A stretch of 64,000 bases of DNA from Pullilachnospira sp963929535 (GCA_963929535.1 CAWVIZ010000010.1:441879-505878), one strand, 5' to 3'; shown: positions 17,264-27,499, numbered from the stretch's first letter. Numbers and translations: made by a program. Notes: generated from the letters alone by a model not told the origin.

Positions 17264-17288
17264 AGTATTATTTTGGAGGTAACCTGAA

Positions 17289-17651
17289 ATGACAGAATGT
17301 CTGATCGTGGGCGCCGGAGGCGCCGTCGGAGCGGTTCTCCGGTATCTGATCGGTCTGATCCCGCTGAATCCTGAAAATGGATTTCCCGTAAAAACTTTTC
17401 TGATTAACGTGGCAGGCTGTTTTGTCATCGGTTTGGTGGCGGCGCTGGCTGCCAGAGCTTCCCTGGGCCCCCGCATCACCCTCTTTCTGAAGGTGGGGAT
17501 TTGCGGCGGATTTACCACGTTTTCTTCTTTTGCCCTGGAAACGGATCAACTGCTGGCAAAGGGAGCGACGGCAACCGCCGCCGCATACGTTTTGCTGAGT
17601 ATTATCTGCGGAGTTCTGGTGGTTTTTGCCGCGCAGAAACTGGCCGCATAA
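17289..17651 (+). CDS. crcB: Fluoride channel CrcB/FluC
   Basis: The 120-residue, four-helix membrane protein matches the Fluc fluoride channel: GAGGAVGAVLRY at the N-terminus, TFLINVAGCFVIG and GGFTTFSSFALE. Fluc channels are antiparallel dimers that let fluoride leak out of the cell. GGAGGT lies eight bases before the ATG. It is a single copy here, and no fluoride riboswitch is evident upstream. Confidence 0.95.
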   Translation: MTECLIVGAGGAVGAVLRYLIGLIPLNPENGFPVKTFLINVAGCFVIGLVAALAARASLGPRITLFLKVGICGGFTTFSSFALETDQLLAKGATATAAAYVLLSIICGVLVVFAAQKLAA

Positions 17652-17677
17652 AAGAAATAAATCCGCAGTATGCTGCT

Positions 17678-19048
17678 TTATGATAACAGAGAATTCGCGG
17701 AGCGTGTTTTCCGCTGTTTGATCTGCCGGACAATAAGACCGATTGCCAGTCCCAGAAGCGCCGGACAGATCCAGCCGAAGCCCTGGGACGCCAGAGGCAG
17801 CCAGGCCTGTACACGGGCAATCACCGGATCTGCATGAAGAAACGCCCGGATGCCGTCCGGAAGGGCGCTCAGAAAATCAAAGAGGGCAGCCGCGGCGGTA
17901 AAGCCCAGCGTAAAGCGCAGTACCAGCGGGTCATTGGCGAAAAATCTGCCGCCCAGGGTCAGCAGAATCAGTGCGATGGCCACGGGATAGAGGAACATCA
18001 GCACCGGAAGCGACCAGGCAATGATGGCGTCCAGTCCCAGATTGGCGATGACAAAAGACAGGACGCAGAATCCCACAGCCCAGATCCGGTAGGAAGGGCC
18101 GCCCGGAAATAATTTTACAAAGGTTTCCCCACAGCTGGTGATCAGCCCCACTGCGGTTTTCAGGCAGGCCACGGTGACGGTCACTGCCAGAATCAGGGCA
18201 CCTGCTCCTCCGAAATAGTGCTCCGCGATCTGGGCCAGCGCCTCCCCGCCATTGGGAGCCACCGGAAAGAGCCCGCGGCTCTGGGCGCCCACCACCGTCA
18301 CCAGTACATAGATCAGCGCCATCAAAAGAGAACTGAAAATACCGGCCAGTACCGTGTTTTTGGCCACTTCCTCCGGTTTTCCCACCCCCAGGCGGCGGAC
18401 TGCCTGAACCACGATAATGCCGAAGGCCAGTCCTGCCAGGGCGTCCATGGTATTATAACCTTCCAGAAGCCCGGTGAAAAATGCCCCTGACTGATAGGCG
18501 CCGGAAGGATCCACCGCCGGGATGGCGCCTGCCGGTGAAAGCAGCGCCCGCAGAATCAGAATGGCAAGAAACACCAGAAACAGGGGATTCAGAACCTTTC
18601 CGATCCAGGTAAGGATTTCTCCCGGCCGAAGGGAGAAGAACAGCACCGCGGCGAAAAAGAGCAGGGAAAAGACAGCCAGCGCCGCGCTCTGGCCGGCGTC
18701 CGGCAGAATCCGCTGGATGCCCACCGTATAGGAGACCGTGGCACATCTGGGGATGGCAAAAAACGGACCGATGGTAAGGTAAAGGATGCAGGTGAAGAAA
18801 AGCCCAAAGGGCCGCCCCACCCGGCTGGCCAGTTCAAAAAGTCCGTCCCTGCGGCTGATTCCCAGCGCCGCCACCCCCAGAAGCGGAAGCCCTACGCCGG
18901 TGATAAGAAAGCCCGCGGCGGCCATCCACATATTTCGTCCTGCCAGCTGTCCCATGGAAGCCGGGAAGATGAGATTTCCCGCTCCGAAGAACATGCCGAA
19001 CAGCATGCTTGCCACGGTGATGATTTCCTTAAATGTCAGTTTTTTCAT
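17678..19048 (-). CDS. brnQ: Branched-chain amino acid:cation symporter
   Basis: The 456-residue LIVCS-family carrier takes up leucine, isoleucine and valine with Na+ or H+. The N-terminus (FGMFFGAGNLIFP), followed by GPFFAIPRCATVSYTVG, is diagnostic, with 12 membrane segments. It is convergent with crcB (26 bases between stops). The binding site is AAGGATA. No T-box or leucine-responsive leader was recognised upstream. Confidence 0.95.
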   Translation of the reverse strand: MKKLTFKEIITVASMLFGMFFGAGNLIFPASMGQLAGRNMWMAAAGFLITGVGLPLLGVAALGISRRDGLFELASRVGRPFGLFFTCILYLTIGPFFAIPRCATVSYTVGIQRILPDAGQSAALAVFSLLFFAAVLFFSLRPGEILTWIGKVLNPLFLVFLAILILRALLSPAGAIPAVDPSGAYQSGAFFTGLLEGYNTMDALAGLAFGIIVVQAVRRLGVGKPEEVAKNTVLAGIFSSLLMALIYVLVTVVGAQSRGLFPVAPNGGEALAQIAEHYFGGAGALILAVTVTVACLKTAVGLITSCGETFVKLFPGGPSYRIWAVGFCVLSFVIANLGLDAIIAWSLPVLMFLYPVAIALILLTLGGRFFANDPLVLRFTLGFTAAAALFDFLSALPDGIRAFLHADPVIARVQAWLPLASQGFGWICPALLGLAIGLIVRQIKQRKTRSANSLLS

Positions 19049-19211
19049 ATCGATATATATCCTTATTGTATAATCCTGTGTTTTGCGGGAAATATGTGTC
19101 TGGCGATCAGTGTGTCAGACAAATCCTGATAAATTGTATTTCCCAATATCCTGTTAATTATAACAATATTTTCCGGGAAGGTAAACCCTCAGGATTATTT
19201 TGATGACGGGT

Positions 19212-19250
19212 GCCGTAACAGTGAAGCCGGAAAGCTGAACAGTTACCGGC
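19212..19250. repeat. Short relative of the 15662 palindrome
   Basis: The segment shares AACAGTGAAGCCGGAA and GCTGAAC-GTTAC with the right half of the repeat at 15773-15804 and is itself imperfectly palindromic. The remaining bases of the 19049-19387 gap show only the Wadjet promoter. Confidence 0.65.
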
Positions 19251-19318
19251 ATTGGGGAAAAAGATATTTCTGTTCGGCATCAATACCATGGCTATTTTAG
19301 AATGTGATGGATCGTGAA

Positions 19319-19347
19319 TGGAAATACGTTTCAGAGTATGGTACAAT
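19319..19347 (+). promoter_or_regulatory. Probable promoter of the Wadjet operon
   Basis: TGGAAA (19319-19324) and TACAAT (19342-19347) are spaced 17 bases, with an extended -10 (TATGG before TACAAT), about 40 bases before jetA. Confidence 0.5.
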
Positions 19348-19387
19348 CATCAGGAAAAATAATACAGCAGCGGAAAAGAGGTAGATC

Positions 19388-20857
19388 ATGCAGAGACTGG
19401 ATGCAATTGAGGAAACATCTTATCTGTCGGTTCCCAATGCCCGGGTTTACCGGAAAATCATGAGGTATTTTTATCGGGAATATGAGAAAATGAGGTTTCA
19501 GCTCTACAAAGAAGATATTTTTGAGCTTGTCAGGCAGGAAGAAGAATTCCGTGATTATACCATGCAGGAACTGGAGCAGGATTTGGCGGCACTGGTGAAA
19601 TGGAAGAATCTGACGCCGATCCAGGACCCGGGAAGGGTATATACGATTGCGGACTATAAAAATAAACAGTACCGTTATACCATGTCGGAATATGCGGTGG
19701 AAATTGAGCGGCTGACCGTCCGTCTGGAAAATGTGTTTCTGGAATCCGGAAATCTTTCCACCAACTATTTTGTGAGGCTGGAGAAGAGCCTGGAGGAGGC
19801 GGAAACCATGGAGCAGGCCGGCCTGAAGCAGGTAAACGAATGGTGGAACCTGCTGCAGGAGGATTTTCGGAGACTGAATCAGAACTATCAGGATTACCTG
19901 AGAGATTTCTATTCGGGAAAGGCTGACAGGCTGATGAAATCCGTGGAGTTCGTTCTCCATAAAGATAAATTCATCCGTTATCTGAATGAATTTGTTCAGG
20001 AATTGCAGCAGCATTCCAGAAGAATCGCTCAGCTTCTCACAAGGTCAATGGAGGGGATCGAAGGCTGTGTGCTTGAGCGGGTTGTGCAGAGCGAACTGGA
20101 TATCCCCCATGCGGTTGTGGAATTCCGGGGAGGTACGGAACCCAACATTCGGGAGAATGTGATGGGGAAATGGAATTCCCTGAAAAACTGGTTTCTGGAT
20201 TCGCCGCAGCAGGAATGTGAGGCCAAGCGGGTGCTTCGGATCACCAACGAAGTAATCCGCAATATTATCCAGAACGCGGCTCTGATCGTCCAGATGCAGA
20301 ACTGGGGAATCAGCAGAAAAGAGGATTACCGGAAATTTCTTGAGCTGTTTCTGAAATGCGAGGATCTGGAGGAAGCGCACCGGCTTTCGGCTCATGTGTT
20401 TGGAATCCAGCGGGTCGAACATTTCCGGACAAACGCTCCCAGAGAATCCGATGCAGTCAATGACAGCGTCTATCAGGAAAAGCCGGCGGAATATCTTCTG
20501 AAGCCCCATACCAGAGCGTACCGGGAGAAAAAGGACCGGACGGGATTTTCAGACAGATCGCTGGAGAAGATGATCCAGAGGCAGAACTATCTGAGACACG
20601 CGGAACAGCAGAAAGAGATCGTGATGCGGTATATCAGAGATCAGAAAATTGTTTTTGCGGATATTACAGAGGAAATAACGGAAAATACCAGACATATATT
20701 CCTGCAGTGGATCGGGCAGGCAGGACTGAATTCGGAACATAAAGGAAGAACAGAGTACGGGCAGGAATATCGCCTCCTCCGGGGGATAGGAAACTGTGTC
20801 CTTCACTGTGAGGACGGCGATCTGACCATGCCGGCGTATATTATGGAGTTTCAGTAA
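19388..20857 (+). CDS. jetA: Wadjet type II subunit JetA (DUF2397/TIGR02677 family)
   Basis: The 489-residue protein belongs to the DUF2397 family, the kleisin-like component of type II Wadjet systems. Wadjet is an SMC-type complex that recognises closed circular plasmids by loop extrusion and cleaves them. The N-terminus (PNARVYRKIMRYFYREYEK) and the helical middle region fit the family, and the length is normal. Four genes follow in the canonical order A-B-C-D with gaps of 5, -4 and 2 bases, so one operon is clear. Confidence 0.92.
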   Translation: MQRLDAIEETSYLSVPNARVYRKIMRYFYREYEKMRFQLYKEDIFELVRQEEEFRDYTMQELEQDLAALVKWKNLTPIQDPGRVYTIADYKNKQYRYTMSEYAVEIERLTVRLENVFLESGNLSTNYFVRLEKSLEEAETMEQAGLKQVNEWWNLLQEDFRRLNQNYQDYLRDFYSGKADRLMKSVEFVLHKDKFIRYLNEFVQELQQHSRRIAQLLTRSMEGIEGCVLERVVQSELDIPHAVVEFRGGTEPNIRENVMGKWNSLKNWFLDSPQQECEAKRVLRITNEVIRNIIQNAALIVQMQNWGISRKEDYRKFLELFLKCEDLEEAHRLSAHVFGIQRVEHFRTNAPRESDAVNDSVYQEKPAEYLLKPHTRAYREKKDRTGFSDRSLEKMIQRQNYLRHAEQQKEIVMRYIRDQKIVFADITEEITENTRHIFLQWIGQAGLNSEHKGRTEYGQEYRLLRGIGNCVLHCEDGDLTMPAYIMEFQ

Positions 20858-20862
20858 ACAAG

Positions 20863-21999
20863 ATGAATGAAGTAAGAACACTTTTGGAGGACTTTTGGGT
20901 CTGCAGAGAACATGACAGAGAAAAATATTACAGGGTGAAGAGCGACGCTCCGAAATTTCAGAGATTTGTGCGGGAACAGCTGGGCTGGAAACTGATCCAT
21001 ACGGAGAGCTTGATCAAACTGGAGAAGATACCCGCCCATGCGGAAAGCTTTATGGGGATTCAGGAATTTTCGGAGATCAGGGATTACTGCATTCTGTGCG
21101 TTGTCCTGATGTTTCTGGAGGATCGGGAAGAGCAGGAGAGGTTTCTTTTGTCGGAGCTGATCGATTTTGTGGAGACAGGGCTTGCGCCGTATATGCAGAT
21201 GGACTGGACTTCCTTCAGCCAGAGAAAATCTCTGGTCCGGGTGCTGCAGTACCTGGAAAAGCTGCAGATCCTCCGCGTGTATGAGGGCAGCAGCGAAGCC
21301 TTCGGACAGGAAGCAGGGCGGGAAGTTCTGTATGAAAATACAGGATACTCCAGATATTTCGCGGTGAGTTTTGCCAGAGATATTTCGCAGTGCGAATCCT
21401 GGAAGGATTTTGAAAAGGCGGAGTTTGAAGAGTTTTCCGAGGACAGAGGAAGCAGAAGAATCAACCGGGTGTACAGGCAGCTTGCGGCCTGCCCGGCCAT
21501 GTACTGGTCATCGGCGGATGATCCGGACGCCCTCTATCTGAAAAATCAGAGACAGTGGGTAAGAAAATATCTGGAAGAAAATCTGGGAGGAAGACTGGAT
21601 ATTCATAAAAACGCGGCTTTCTGGATGCTGGAGGAAGGCGGGGAATTCGGAACCGCCCATCCCAGAGACGCGATGCTTCCGGAGGCTGTCCTTCTGATCT
21701 GCGGCAAGATCCGCCAACTGGTAAATACAGGAGAACTGGTGAGGGATGAGGATGAATGTATCCGGATGAGCCGCGGGGAGTTCTGCCGTCTGATCCTGGA
21801 ACTCAGGGAAGGCTGGAGAAAGGCCTGGAGCAGGGAATTTCGGGAAATGGATGATGAAAAGCTTCTGAATCGGATCCTTTCCTACATGAAAGACTGGATG
21901 ATGCTGAAGGAAGAGGAGGAATGGGTGATTCTGATGCCGGCAGCGGGCAAGCTGGAGGGATATTACCCGCAGGATTATACAGGAGGAGAAAAAAGATGA
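20863..21999 (+). CDS. jetB: Wadjet type II subunit JetB (DUF2398/TIGR02678 family)
   Basis: The 378-residue protein is the DUF2398 component, the winged-helix (KITE-like) partner that joins the kleisin JetA to the SMC JetC. Family features include LLEDFWVCREHDREKYYRV at the start and repeated helical WHD segments (VLMFLEDREEQERFLLSEL). The stop overlaps the jetC start (ATGA) behind an AGGAGGAG site, so subunit ratios are coupled by translation. Confidence 0.92.
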   Translation: MNEVRTLLEDFWVCREHDREKYYRVKSDAPKFQRFVREQLGWKLIHTESLIKLEKIPAHAESFMGIQEFSEIRDYCILCVVLMFLEDREEQERFLLSELIDFVETGLAPYMQMDWTSFSQRKSLVRVLQYLEKLQILRVYEGSSEAFGQEAGREVLYENTGYSRYFAVSFARDISQCESWKDFEKAEFEEFSEDRGSRRINRVYRQLAACPAMYWSSADDPDALYLKNQRQWVRKYLEENLGGRLDIHKNAAFWMLEEGGEFGTAHPRDAMLPEAVLLICGKIRQLVNTGELVRDEDECIRMSRGEFCRLILELREGWRKAWSREFREMDDEKLLNRILSYMKDWMMLKEEEEWVILMPAAGKLEGYYPQDYTGGEKR

Positions 22000-24900
22000 G
22001 CCGTTGGAAGATGAACCGGATTGGTTTTGTGAATTTCTGGCTTTATGACGAGGAAGAATTTCAGTTTGAGAACGGAAGGCTGCTGCTGCGGGGGCAGAAC
22101 GGATCCGGAAAATCCATTACCACCCAGAGTTTTATTCCCTTTATCCTGGACGGCGACCGGACCCCCAGCCGTCTGGATCCCTTTGGTTCCAGCGACCGAA
22201 GAATGGAATACTATTTCCTGGGAGAAGAAGGGAAGGAAGAATCTACGGGATATCTTTTTCTGGAATTTAAGAAGGAAGAGGAAGAGACTTACCGCACCAT
22301 CGGGATCGGCCAGAGAGCCAGACGCGGAAAACCCATGGATTTCTGGGGATTTCTGATCCTGGACGGGAGGAGGATCGGGTACGACTTATGGCTGTACCGG
22401 GAAACGGGAAGTGTGAAGATTCCTTTGGATAAGAGGGAACTGAAGCAGCTTCTGGGGGAGGACAACCTGTTTACGGACAGTCCGGGAGAATATAAAAAGC
22501 TGGTGAATCAGTATATTTTCGGTTTTCGGAAACTGGAACAGTATGATCAGTTCATCCGGCTGCTGGTGAAGGTGCGGGCGCCCAAGCTGTCCAAAGAATT
22601 CCGGCCTTCCAAGGTTTATGATATTCTGAACGATTCTCTGCAGACGCTGACAGACGAGGATCTGCGTATCATGGTGGATGCCATGGAAAAGATGGATGAG
22701 ATTCAGGAAAGCCTGGACACCCTTGAGAGGGCTTTTGAGGATGTAAAGATCATCCGCACGGAATACACCAGATATAACCAGTATATGCTGGCCAAAAAAG
22801 GACAGGCATATCTGGAGGGGAACCGGAAGGTAAAGGAGAGCAGAGGCCGGCTGGACACTCTGACAGCCCGGAAACAGGAGACCAGGGAGCTGATCCGGGA
22901 AAAGGAACAGGAGCTTTTCCAACAGGAGAGACAGGAGAAAATATATCTTGCGGAAAAGGAAGGTCTGCTGGATACGGATCTGGAGGAGACGGCCGGCAGA
23001 CTGGAAGAGAAGCGCCGGACATTTCAGGATCTGCAGAGTCAGGAACAGCGATGGCAAAGACAGGCGGAGGAATGCAACAGCAGGATTTTCCAGGCGGAGC
23101 AGAAGCTGGGAGAACTTCAGGAAGCAATGGATGGACAGAGGAAGGAACTGGAGGAACGGAAGCAGGAGCTGGAAGAACAGCAGGAGTATCTGCGCTGGGA
23201 GGAACACCAGACGGCTGCGAAAATACTTTCTCTGGAACAGACAGGGGAGATGGACAGAATATCCGCCCATCTTGCCGGATACAGAAATCAGCTGAACGAG
23301 TGCAGAAGGATGATCCGTCTCTATGAAGAAGCCCTGCGGGTATACGATGAGATTTCCCGGCTGCTGGAGGAACGGGAAAGAGAACGAAAAGAAAGAGAAC
23401 GGGAGCAGGAGCAGGCACAGGAACAGGCGGAAGACTGCCGGGAAAACTGGATTACGGCTGTGTTCCGGGCGGAAAAGTCAGCGTTTGCCTGGAAGCCGGA
23501 ACATTCCGTACTTCTGGAAGCGGAAAAATTGGTTCAGGATTACCGGGAAATGTCAGACGGCGGTGCCATTCAGGAGCTTCTGCGGCAGGATTATGAACGC
23601 CAGAGACAGAATCTCCTGGATGAGCGTGGGAAAAAGCAGCTTTGGCGCCAGGAAAAACAGGAGGAAATGGAACAGACCCTCCGGGAACTTGCCGCGCTGA
23701 CTGCCAGGGAAGAGCTGGAGCCTGAGCGGGATGAGCAGACCCTGCGTTCCAGGGAAGCGCTGGCCCGGGCAGGGATCCATGCGGTTCCCTTTTATAAGAC
23801 GGTGGAGTTTTCTCCCGGCCTCGCGGAAGCAGAATGTGCCAGACTGGAAGCGCAGCTTTGGCGGATGGGACTGCTGGATGCTCTTGTGGCGGCAAGAGAG
23901 GATATTCCCAGGATCCGGAGAGACTGCCCGGAATTTCTGGACAGTCTGATCCTGGTGGAACAGGAAGGAAGCGTTCCTTTTCCGGGCCTTCAGGTCAGTG
24001 AGGAACTGGAGGATGGAATCCGCCGGGAGGTTCTGCGGATACTGAAAAGCATTGGCGCCGACACCGGGCAGGAAAAAAGTGATGCTGCAAGTATCCAAAA
24101 GCCGGCGGCTGCTGCCGGAAAAGACGGAAGCTTTCGTCATGGCCTTCTGGCAGGAATGGCCGGAAAGGAAGGCGAAGCCGAATTTGTAGGACGGCTGGCG
24201 CGGCAGCGGAAGAAGGAACGGCAGATCCGCAGTCTGAAGGAACAGATCCGGGAAGAAGAAAACTGCCTGAAAATGGTGGGTGAAGAAATTGAGAAACTGG
24301 AGAAAACGCTGAAAACGCTGGAAGAGGAATACCGGGGGCTCCCGGATTTTTCAGAACTCAATGAAGCCATTCAGGAGGTCCATAAATGTGCGGTTGAGCT
24401 GGAGATTGCCCGGCGAAACGCGGCCGAACAGGAGAAGAAGGAGCGGGAGGCCGCAGGCCTAAAGGATGACTGCTATCAGAAAATGCTCAGACAGTGCCGC
24501 CCGTTCCCTTATGGGAGAACTGAGGAGGAATACGGGGAGGCCTGTGATGTCCTGACGGAGTACGAGGCGATCTGGCAGAGTTGTCGTATGCTGCTTCTTC
24601 AGTTGTCCGGCAGCCGGGAGAGAATCGCTTCCCAGACCGGGCAGATCGAGAGGGAGAAAGAATTACTGGATCAGGCCTTGTCGGACAGGCAGCGATGCAG
24701 TGTGGAAAAAAGCGCCTGCGAAGCACAGATCCGGCAGATGGAAGCGTATCTGGATCGTCCGGAGATCCGGGAAAAAGCGAAACGGTTGCAGATGCTGAAC
24801 GAGGAACTGGAAACAATAAAGAAAAACTGCGAGAATCTGAGAATCGATGCGGGAATCCTGAGAAAACAGCTGACGGATCTGGAACAGGAGGAACCGGAAC

Positions 24901-26084
24901 GAAAAGAAGCCGTCATCCGGGCAATCGGGGAGGAAACGGTTCTTCGGGACTGCTTTGAGGAGGAACTGTCGCTGAAGCTTCTGATGAGCCGGGAAGCGCT
25001 TTCTATGGAGGAGTGCGCCAAAAAAGCGCAGAGCATGTTAAGGGAGGGAGACCGGAACCGGGAAGCTTCGGAGATGCTTCAGGCTCTGTACCAGGTATTT
25101 CAGAGACATAACGGAAATCTTTCCAGATACGGAACCGCCCTGGAAGAGTGTTTTGGAACAGAGACGGGGGAAGGGCCGGACGCCCCGGCCGGGGTTTTAA
25201 GGAAACGGGTGCTGGTGACCTCCGTCTGGAATGGAAAGAAGGTATGGCTGGAGGAATTTTATAAGATCCTGAAAAATGCCATTGATGAGACCCGGCTTCT
25301 GATCCAGCAGAAGGACAGGGAGCTTTTTGAGGATATCCTGTCCCAGACCATCAGTCAGCAGATGACGGACCGGATCGCGGAAAGCCGGAAGTGGGTGGCG
25401 GATATGTCAAAGCTGATGAGGGAAATGGATACCTCCATGGGACTTACCTTTTCTCTGGAGTGGAGGCCGAAAAAGGCGGAAAATGACGCAGAGCTTGATG
25501 TGACGGAGCTGGAACAGATCCTGCTCAGAGACAGAGAACTTCTGACGGTGGAGGATATTGAGAAAGCGGCTTCCCATTTCCGCAGCAAGATCCGTACGGA
25601 AAAGAGAATCCGTCAGGAAAGCGGCGGCATGATCAATTATATGGATCTGGTGCGGGAGGCCATGGACTACAGGGGCTGGTTTGAATTTCAGATGTACTAC
25701 CGGCGGGGAGAGGAACCAAGAAAACCGTTGACCAACGCGGCGTTTAACCGGTTCAGCGGCGGGGAAAAGGCGATGGCCATGTATGTGCCTCTTTTCGCGG
25801 CAGTCAGCGCCCAGTATCAGAAGACGTCCGGCAGTGACTATCCCCGTATCATTGCGCTGGACGAGGCCTTTGCCGGGGTGGATGATAAAAATATCAGCAG
25901 TATGTTTCAGCTGGTTCATAAGCTGGATTTTGATTACATCATGAATTCCCAGTCGCTCTGGGGATGCTATGAGACGGTGACAGGTCTGAGGATCGCGGAA
26001 CTGCTGAGACCGATGAATTCCCGGATTGTAACGGTGATACGCTATACCTGGAACGGTCATGAGAGAGTACTGGAGGAACAGTAA
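21996..26084 (+). CDS. jetC: Wadjet type II SMC-like ATPase JetC (TIGR02680 family)
   Basis: The 1362-residue MukB/SMC-like motor has Walker A (GQNGSGKS, residues 33-40), several long coiled-coil stretches rich in Glu, Lys, Arg and Gln, and a C-terminal ABC signature (FSGGEKAMAMYVPLFAA) with Walker B (IIALDEAFAGVDDKN). These are the parts needed for ATP-driven loop extrusion. The length is intact for the family with no frameshift. The ATG at 21996 overlaps the jetB stop. Confidence 0.95.
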   Translation: MSRWKMNRIGFVNFWLYDEEEFQFENGRLLLRGQNGSGKSITTQSFIPFILDGDRTPSRLDPFGSSDRRMEYYFLGEEGKEESTGYLFLEFKKEEEETYRTIGIGQRARRGKPMDFWGFLILDGRRIGYDLWLYRETGSVKIPLDKRELKQLLGEDNLFTDSPGEYKKLVNQYIFGFRKLEQYDQFIRLLVKVRAPKLSKEFRPSKVYDILNDSLQTLTDEDLRIMVDAMEKMDEIQESLDTLERAFEDVKIIRTEYTRYNQYMLAKKGQAYLEGNRKVKESRGRLDTLTARKQETRELIREKEQELFQQERQEKIYLAEKEGLLDTDLEETAGRLEEKRRTFQDLQSQEQRWQRQAEECNSRIFQAEQKLGELQEAMDGQRKELEERKQELEEQQEYLRWEEHQTAAKILSLEQTGEMDRISAHLAGYRNQLNECRRMIRLYEEALRVYDEISRLLEERERERKEREREQEQAQEQAEDCRENWITAVFRAEKSAFAWKPEHSVLLEAEKLVQDYREMSDGGAIQELLRQDYERQRQNLLDERGKKQLWRQEKQEEMEQTLRELAALTAREELEPERDEQTLRSREALARAGIHAVPFYKTVEFSPGLAEAECARLEAQLWRMGLLDALVAAREDIPRIRRDCPEFLDSLILVEQEGSVPFPGLQVSEELEDGIRREVLRILKSIGADTGQEKSDAASIQKPAAAAGKDGSFRHGLLAGMAGKEGEAEFVGRLARQRKKERQIRSLKEQIREEENCLKMVGEEIEKLEKTLKTLEEEYRGLPDFSELNEAIQEVHKCAVELEIARRNAAEQEKKEREAAGLKDDCYQKMLRQCRPFPYGRTEEEYGEACDVLTEYEAIWQSCRMLLLQLSGSRERIASQTGQIEREKELLDQALSDRQRCSVEKSACEAQIRQMEAYLDRPEIREKAKRLQMLNEELETIKKNCENLRIDAGILRKQLTDLEQEEPERKEAVIRAIGEETVLRDCFEEELSLKLLMSREALSMEECAKKAQSMLREGDRNREASEMLQALYQVFQRHNGNLSRYGTALEECFGTETGEGPDAPAGVLRKRVLVTSVWNGKKVWLEEFYKILKNAIDETRLLIQQKDRELFEDILSQTISQQMTDRIAESRKWVADMSKLMREMDTSMGLTFSLEWRPKKAENDAELDVTELEQILLRDRELLTVEDIEKAASHFRSKIRTEKRIRQESGGMINYMDLVREAMDYRGWFEFQMYYRRGEEPRKPLTNAAFNRFSGGEKAMAMYVPLFAAVSAQYQKTSGSDYPRIIALDEAFAGVDDKNISSMFQLVHKLDFDYIMNSQSLWGCYETVTGLRIAELLRPMNSRIVTVIRYTWNGHERVLEEQ

Positions 26085-26086
26085 GA

Positions 26087-27406
26087 TTGGAATGTGCGGA
26101 ATATTTCAGAAGCCAGGCGGGATACCGCCGCTGCTTCGAGGAGCTTTTGAAAAAATGGAAATCCTATGGCCGTCCCACGGGAGTGATCACTCTGGAAAAA
26201 ACTTCGGAAGAGGAACGGCGTCTGCTGGGAGGGATTCTCGGAAAAACCTTCTATGATTCCACGATCCGTTTTTCGGCTGCTGATTTCGAGAGAGGACTTC
26301 AGAAAACGAAATTCGCTCCGGTGGATATGAAGGAACTTCTGGAAAGCTATTTTGGAAGGAAAATTCTGACCAACCAGCAGGAAAAGGAAAGAAGGCAGCA
26401 GGAGAAAGACCGGTTTTTTGAAAAAATACATATGCATTTTGCCGCCGACGGCGCCGGAGCGAAAAATCCTGCCGCAAAATGGATCTGCCAAATGAGGGAG
26501 AAGAAGGCTTTCGGCTTTCATCTGTTGTCCAGAGAATTTGAAAAAGATCCCAAAGAAGCCAGAGTTCTGGCAGAGAACACAGGGAGGGCTCTTCAGAAGC
26601 TGTTTCCGGAAAAGATCCCGGGGAAATCCGGGGAAGCTTTCCGGGAAACGGTTCTGGCGGTATTTGCCGCGGAAATCTCAGGAAATCCCCACTTCTTTGA
26701 CCGTGGAACCACAGGAGGACAGCTTCTGATCCAGGCATTGTGCTGTATCACCCAAGATCCGCTGCCGGAAAACGCCCACCAGTGGAAGGAACTGCTTCTT
26801 AAGGCGGGTATAGCGCCCGACTATGTGTCCAGCCTGGTACATGTGTACGGTGTTTGTCCGGAAACATCCCAGGGAAGGCATCCGGCATATGAAGCGTTCC
26901 GTCTGCGGCGGGAAGCCTGTACGGTCACACTGGAAAATCTCAGATATGCCGCCGCGGCCTGGGCGCCGAAGAAGAGGGTTTTTGCAGTGGAAAATGAGAT
27001 GGTATTCAGTTTTCTCGCAGAACAGCTGCGGCATAGGAAAGCGGATGTGGGACTGCTCTGCACCTCGGGACAGCCCCGGACGGCGGCGCTGAAGCTGCTG
27101 GAACTGCTTGCCGGGGCCGGATATCAGATCCTGTACAGCGGTGACATGGATCCGGAGGGAATCACCATCGCCGACCGTCTCTGGAAACGTTTTGACGGCA
27201 GCGTAGAAATCTGGAAAATGGCTCCGGCGGATTACAGGAAAGGAATTTCCGGGGAGGTTTTGAAGGAGTCCAGACTGATGAAAATGAAGAACGTAGAACA
27301 CCCGGTTCTGAAAGAAACGGCGGCCATTGTGAAAAAGGATAAGAAGGCCGCATATCAGGAGAATATACTGAGGGAACTGTTGGAGGATCTGCTGTCAGAG
27401 GGATAA
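26087..27406 (+). CDS. jetD: Wadjet type II nuclease subunit JetD (DUF2399/TIGR02679 family)
   Basis: JetD is the Toprim-like nuclease that cuts plasmid DNA. The 439-residue protein shows the Toprim signature: a glutamate in VFAVENEMVFSFL near residue 305 and a DxD-type motif in LYSGDMDPEGITIADRLW near residue 350. The start is TTG at 26087, two bases after the jetC stop, with GGAGG 8-12 bases upstream; no ATG is better placed. The rare start may keep the nuclease less abundant than the motor. Confidence 0.92.
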   Translation: MECAEYFRSQAGYRRCFEELLKKWKSYGRPTGVITLEKTSEEERRLLGGILGKTFYDSTIRFSAADFERGLQKTKFAPVDMKELLESYFGRKILTNQQEKERRQQEKDRFFEKIHMHFAADGAGAKNPAAKWICQMREKKAFGFHLLSREFEKDPKEARVLAENTGRALQKLFPEKIPGKSGEAFRETVLAVFAAEISGNPHFFDRGTTGGQLLIQALCCITQDPLPENAHQWKELLLKAGIAPDYVSSLVHVYGVCPETSQGRHPAYEAFRLRREACTVTLENLRYAAAAWAPKKRVFAVENEMVFSFLAEQLRHRKADVGLLCTSGQPRTAALKLLELLAGAGYQILYSGDMDPEGITIADRLWKRFDGSVEIWKMAPADYRKGISGEVLKESRLMKMKNVEHPVLKETAAIVKKDKKAAYQENILRELLEDLLSEG

Positions 27407-27470
27407 TCTGTCATCTTCCTGCTTTAACCGGCAGTTAAATATTCTTCCGGAAAAGAAAACCACCGCTTCA

Positions 27471-27499
27471 TTGTTTCTCACCCTTACCGGCGGTATAAT
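27471..27499 (+). promoter_or_regulatory. Sigma-A promoter of the XRE-family gene
   Basis: TTGTTT (27471-27476) and TATAAT (27494-27499) are 17 bases apart, about 30 bases before the start at 27530, which shows that the regulator is transcribed separately from Wadjet. Confidence 0.65.

Noticed and set aside
17264..17288. Fluoride riboswitch upstream of crcB
   Set aside because: Only 25 bases separate it from the MATE gene, and no conserved fluoride-aptamer core was found.
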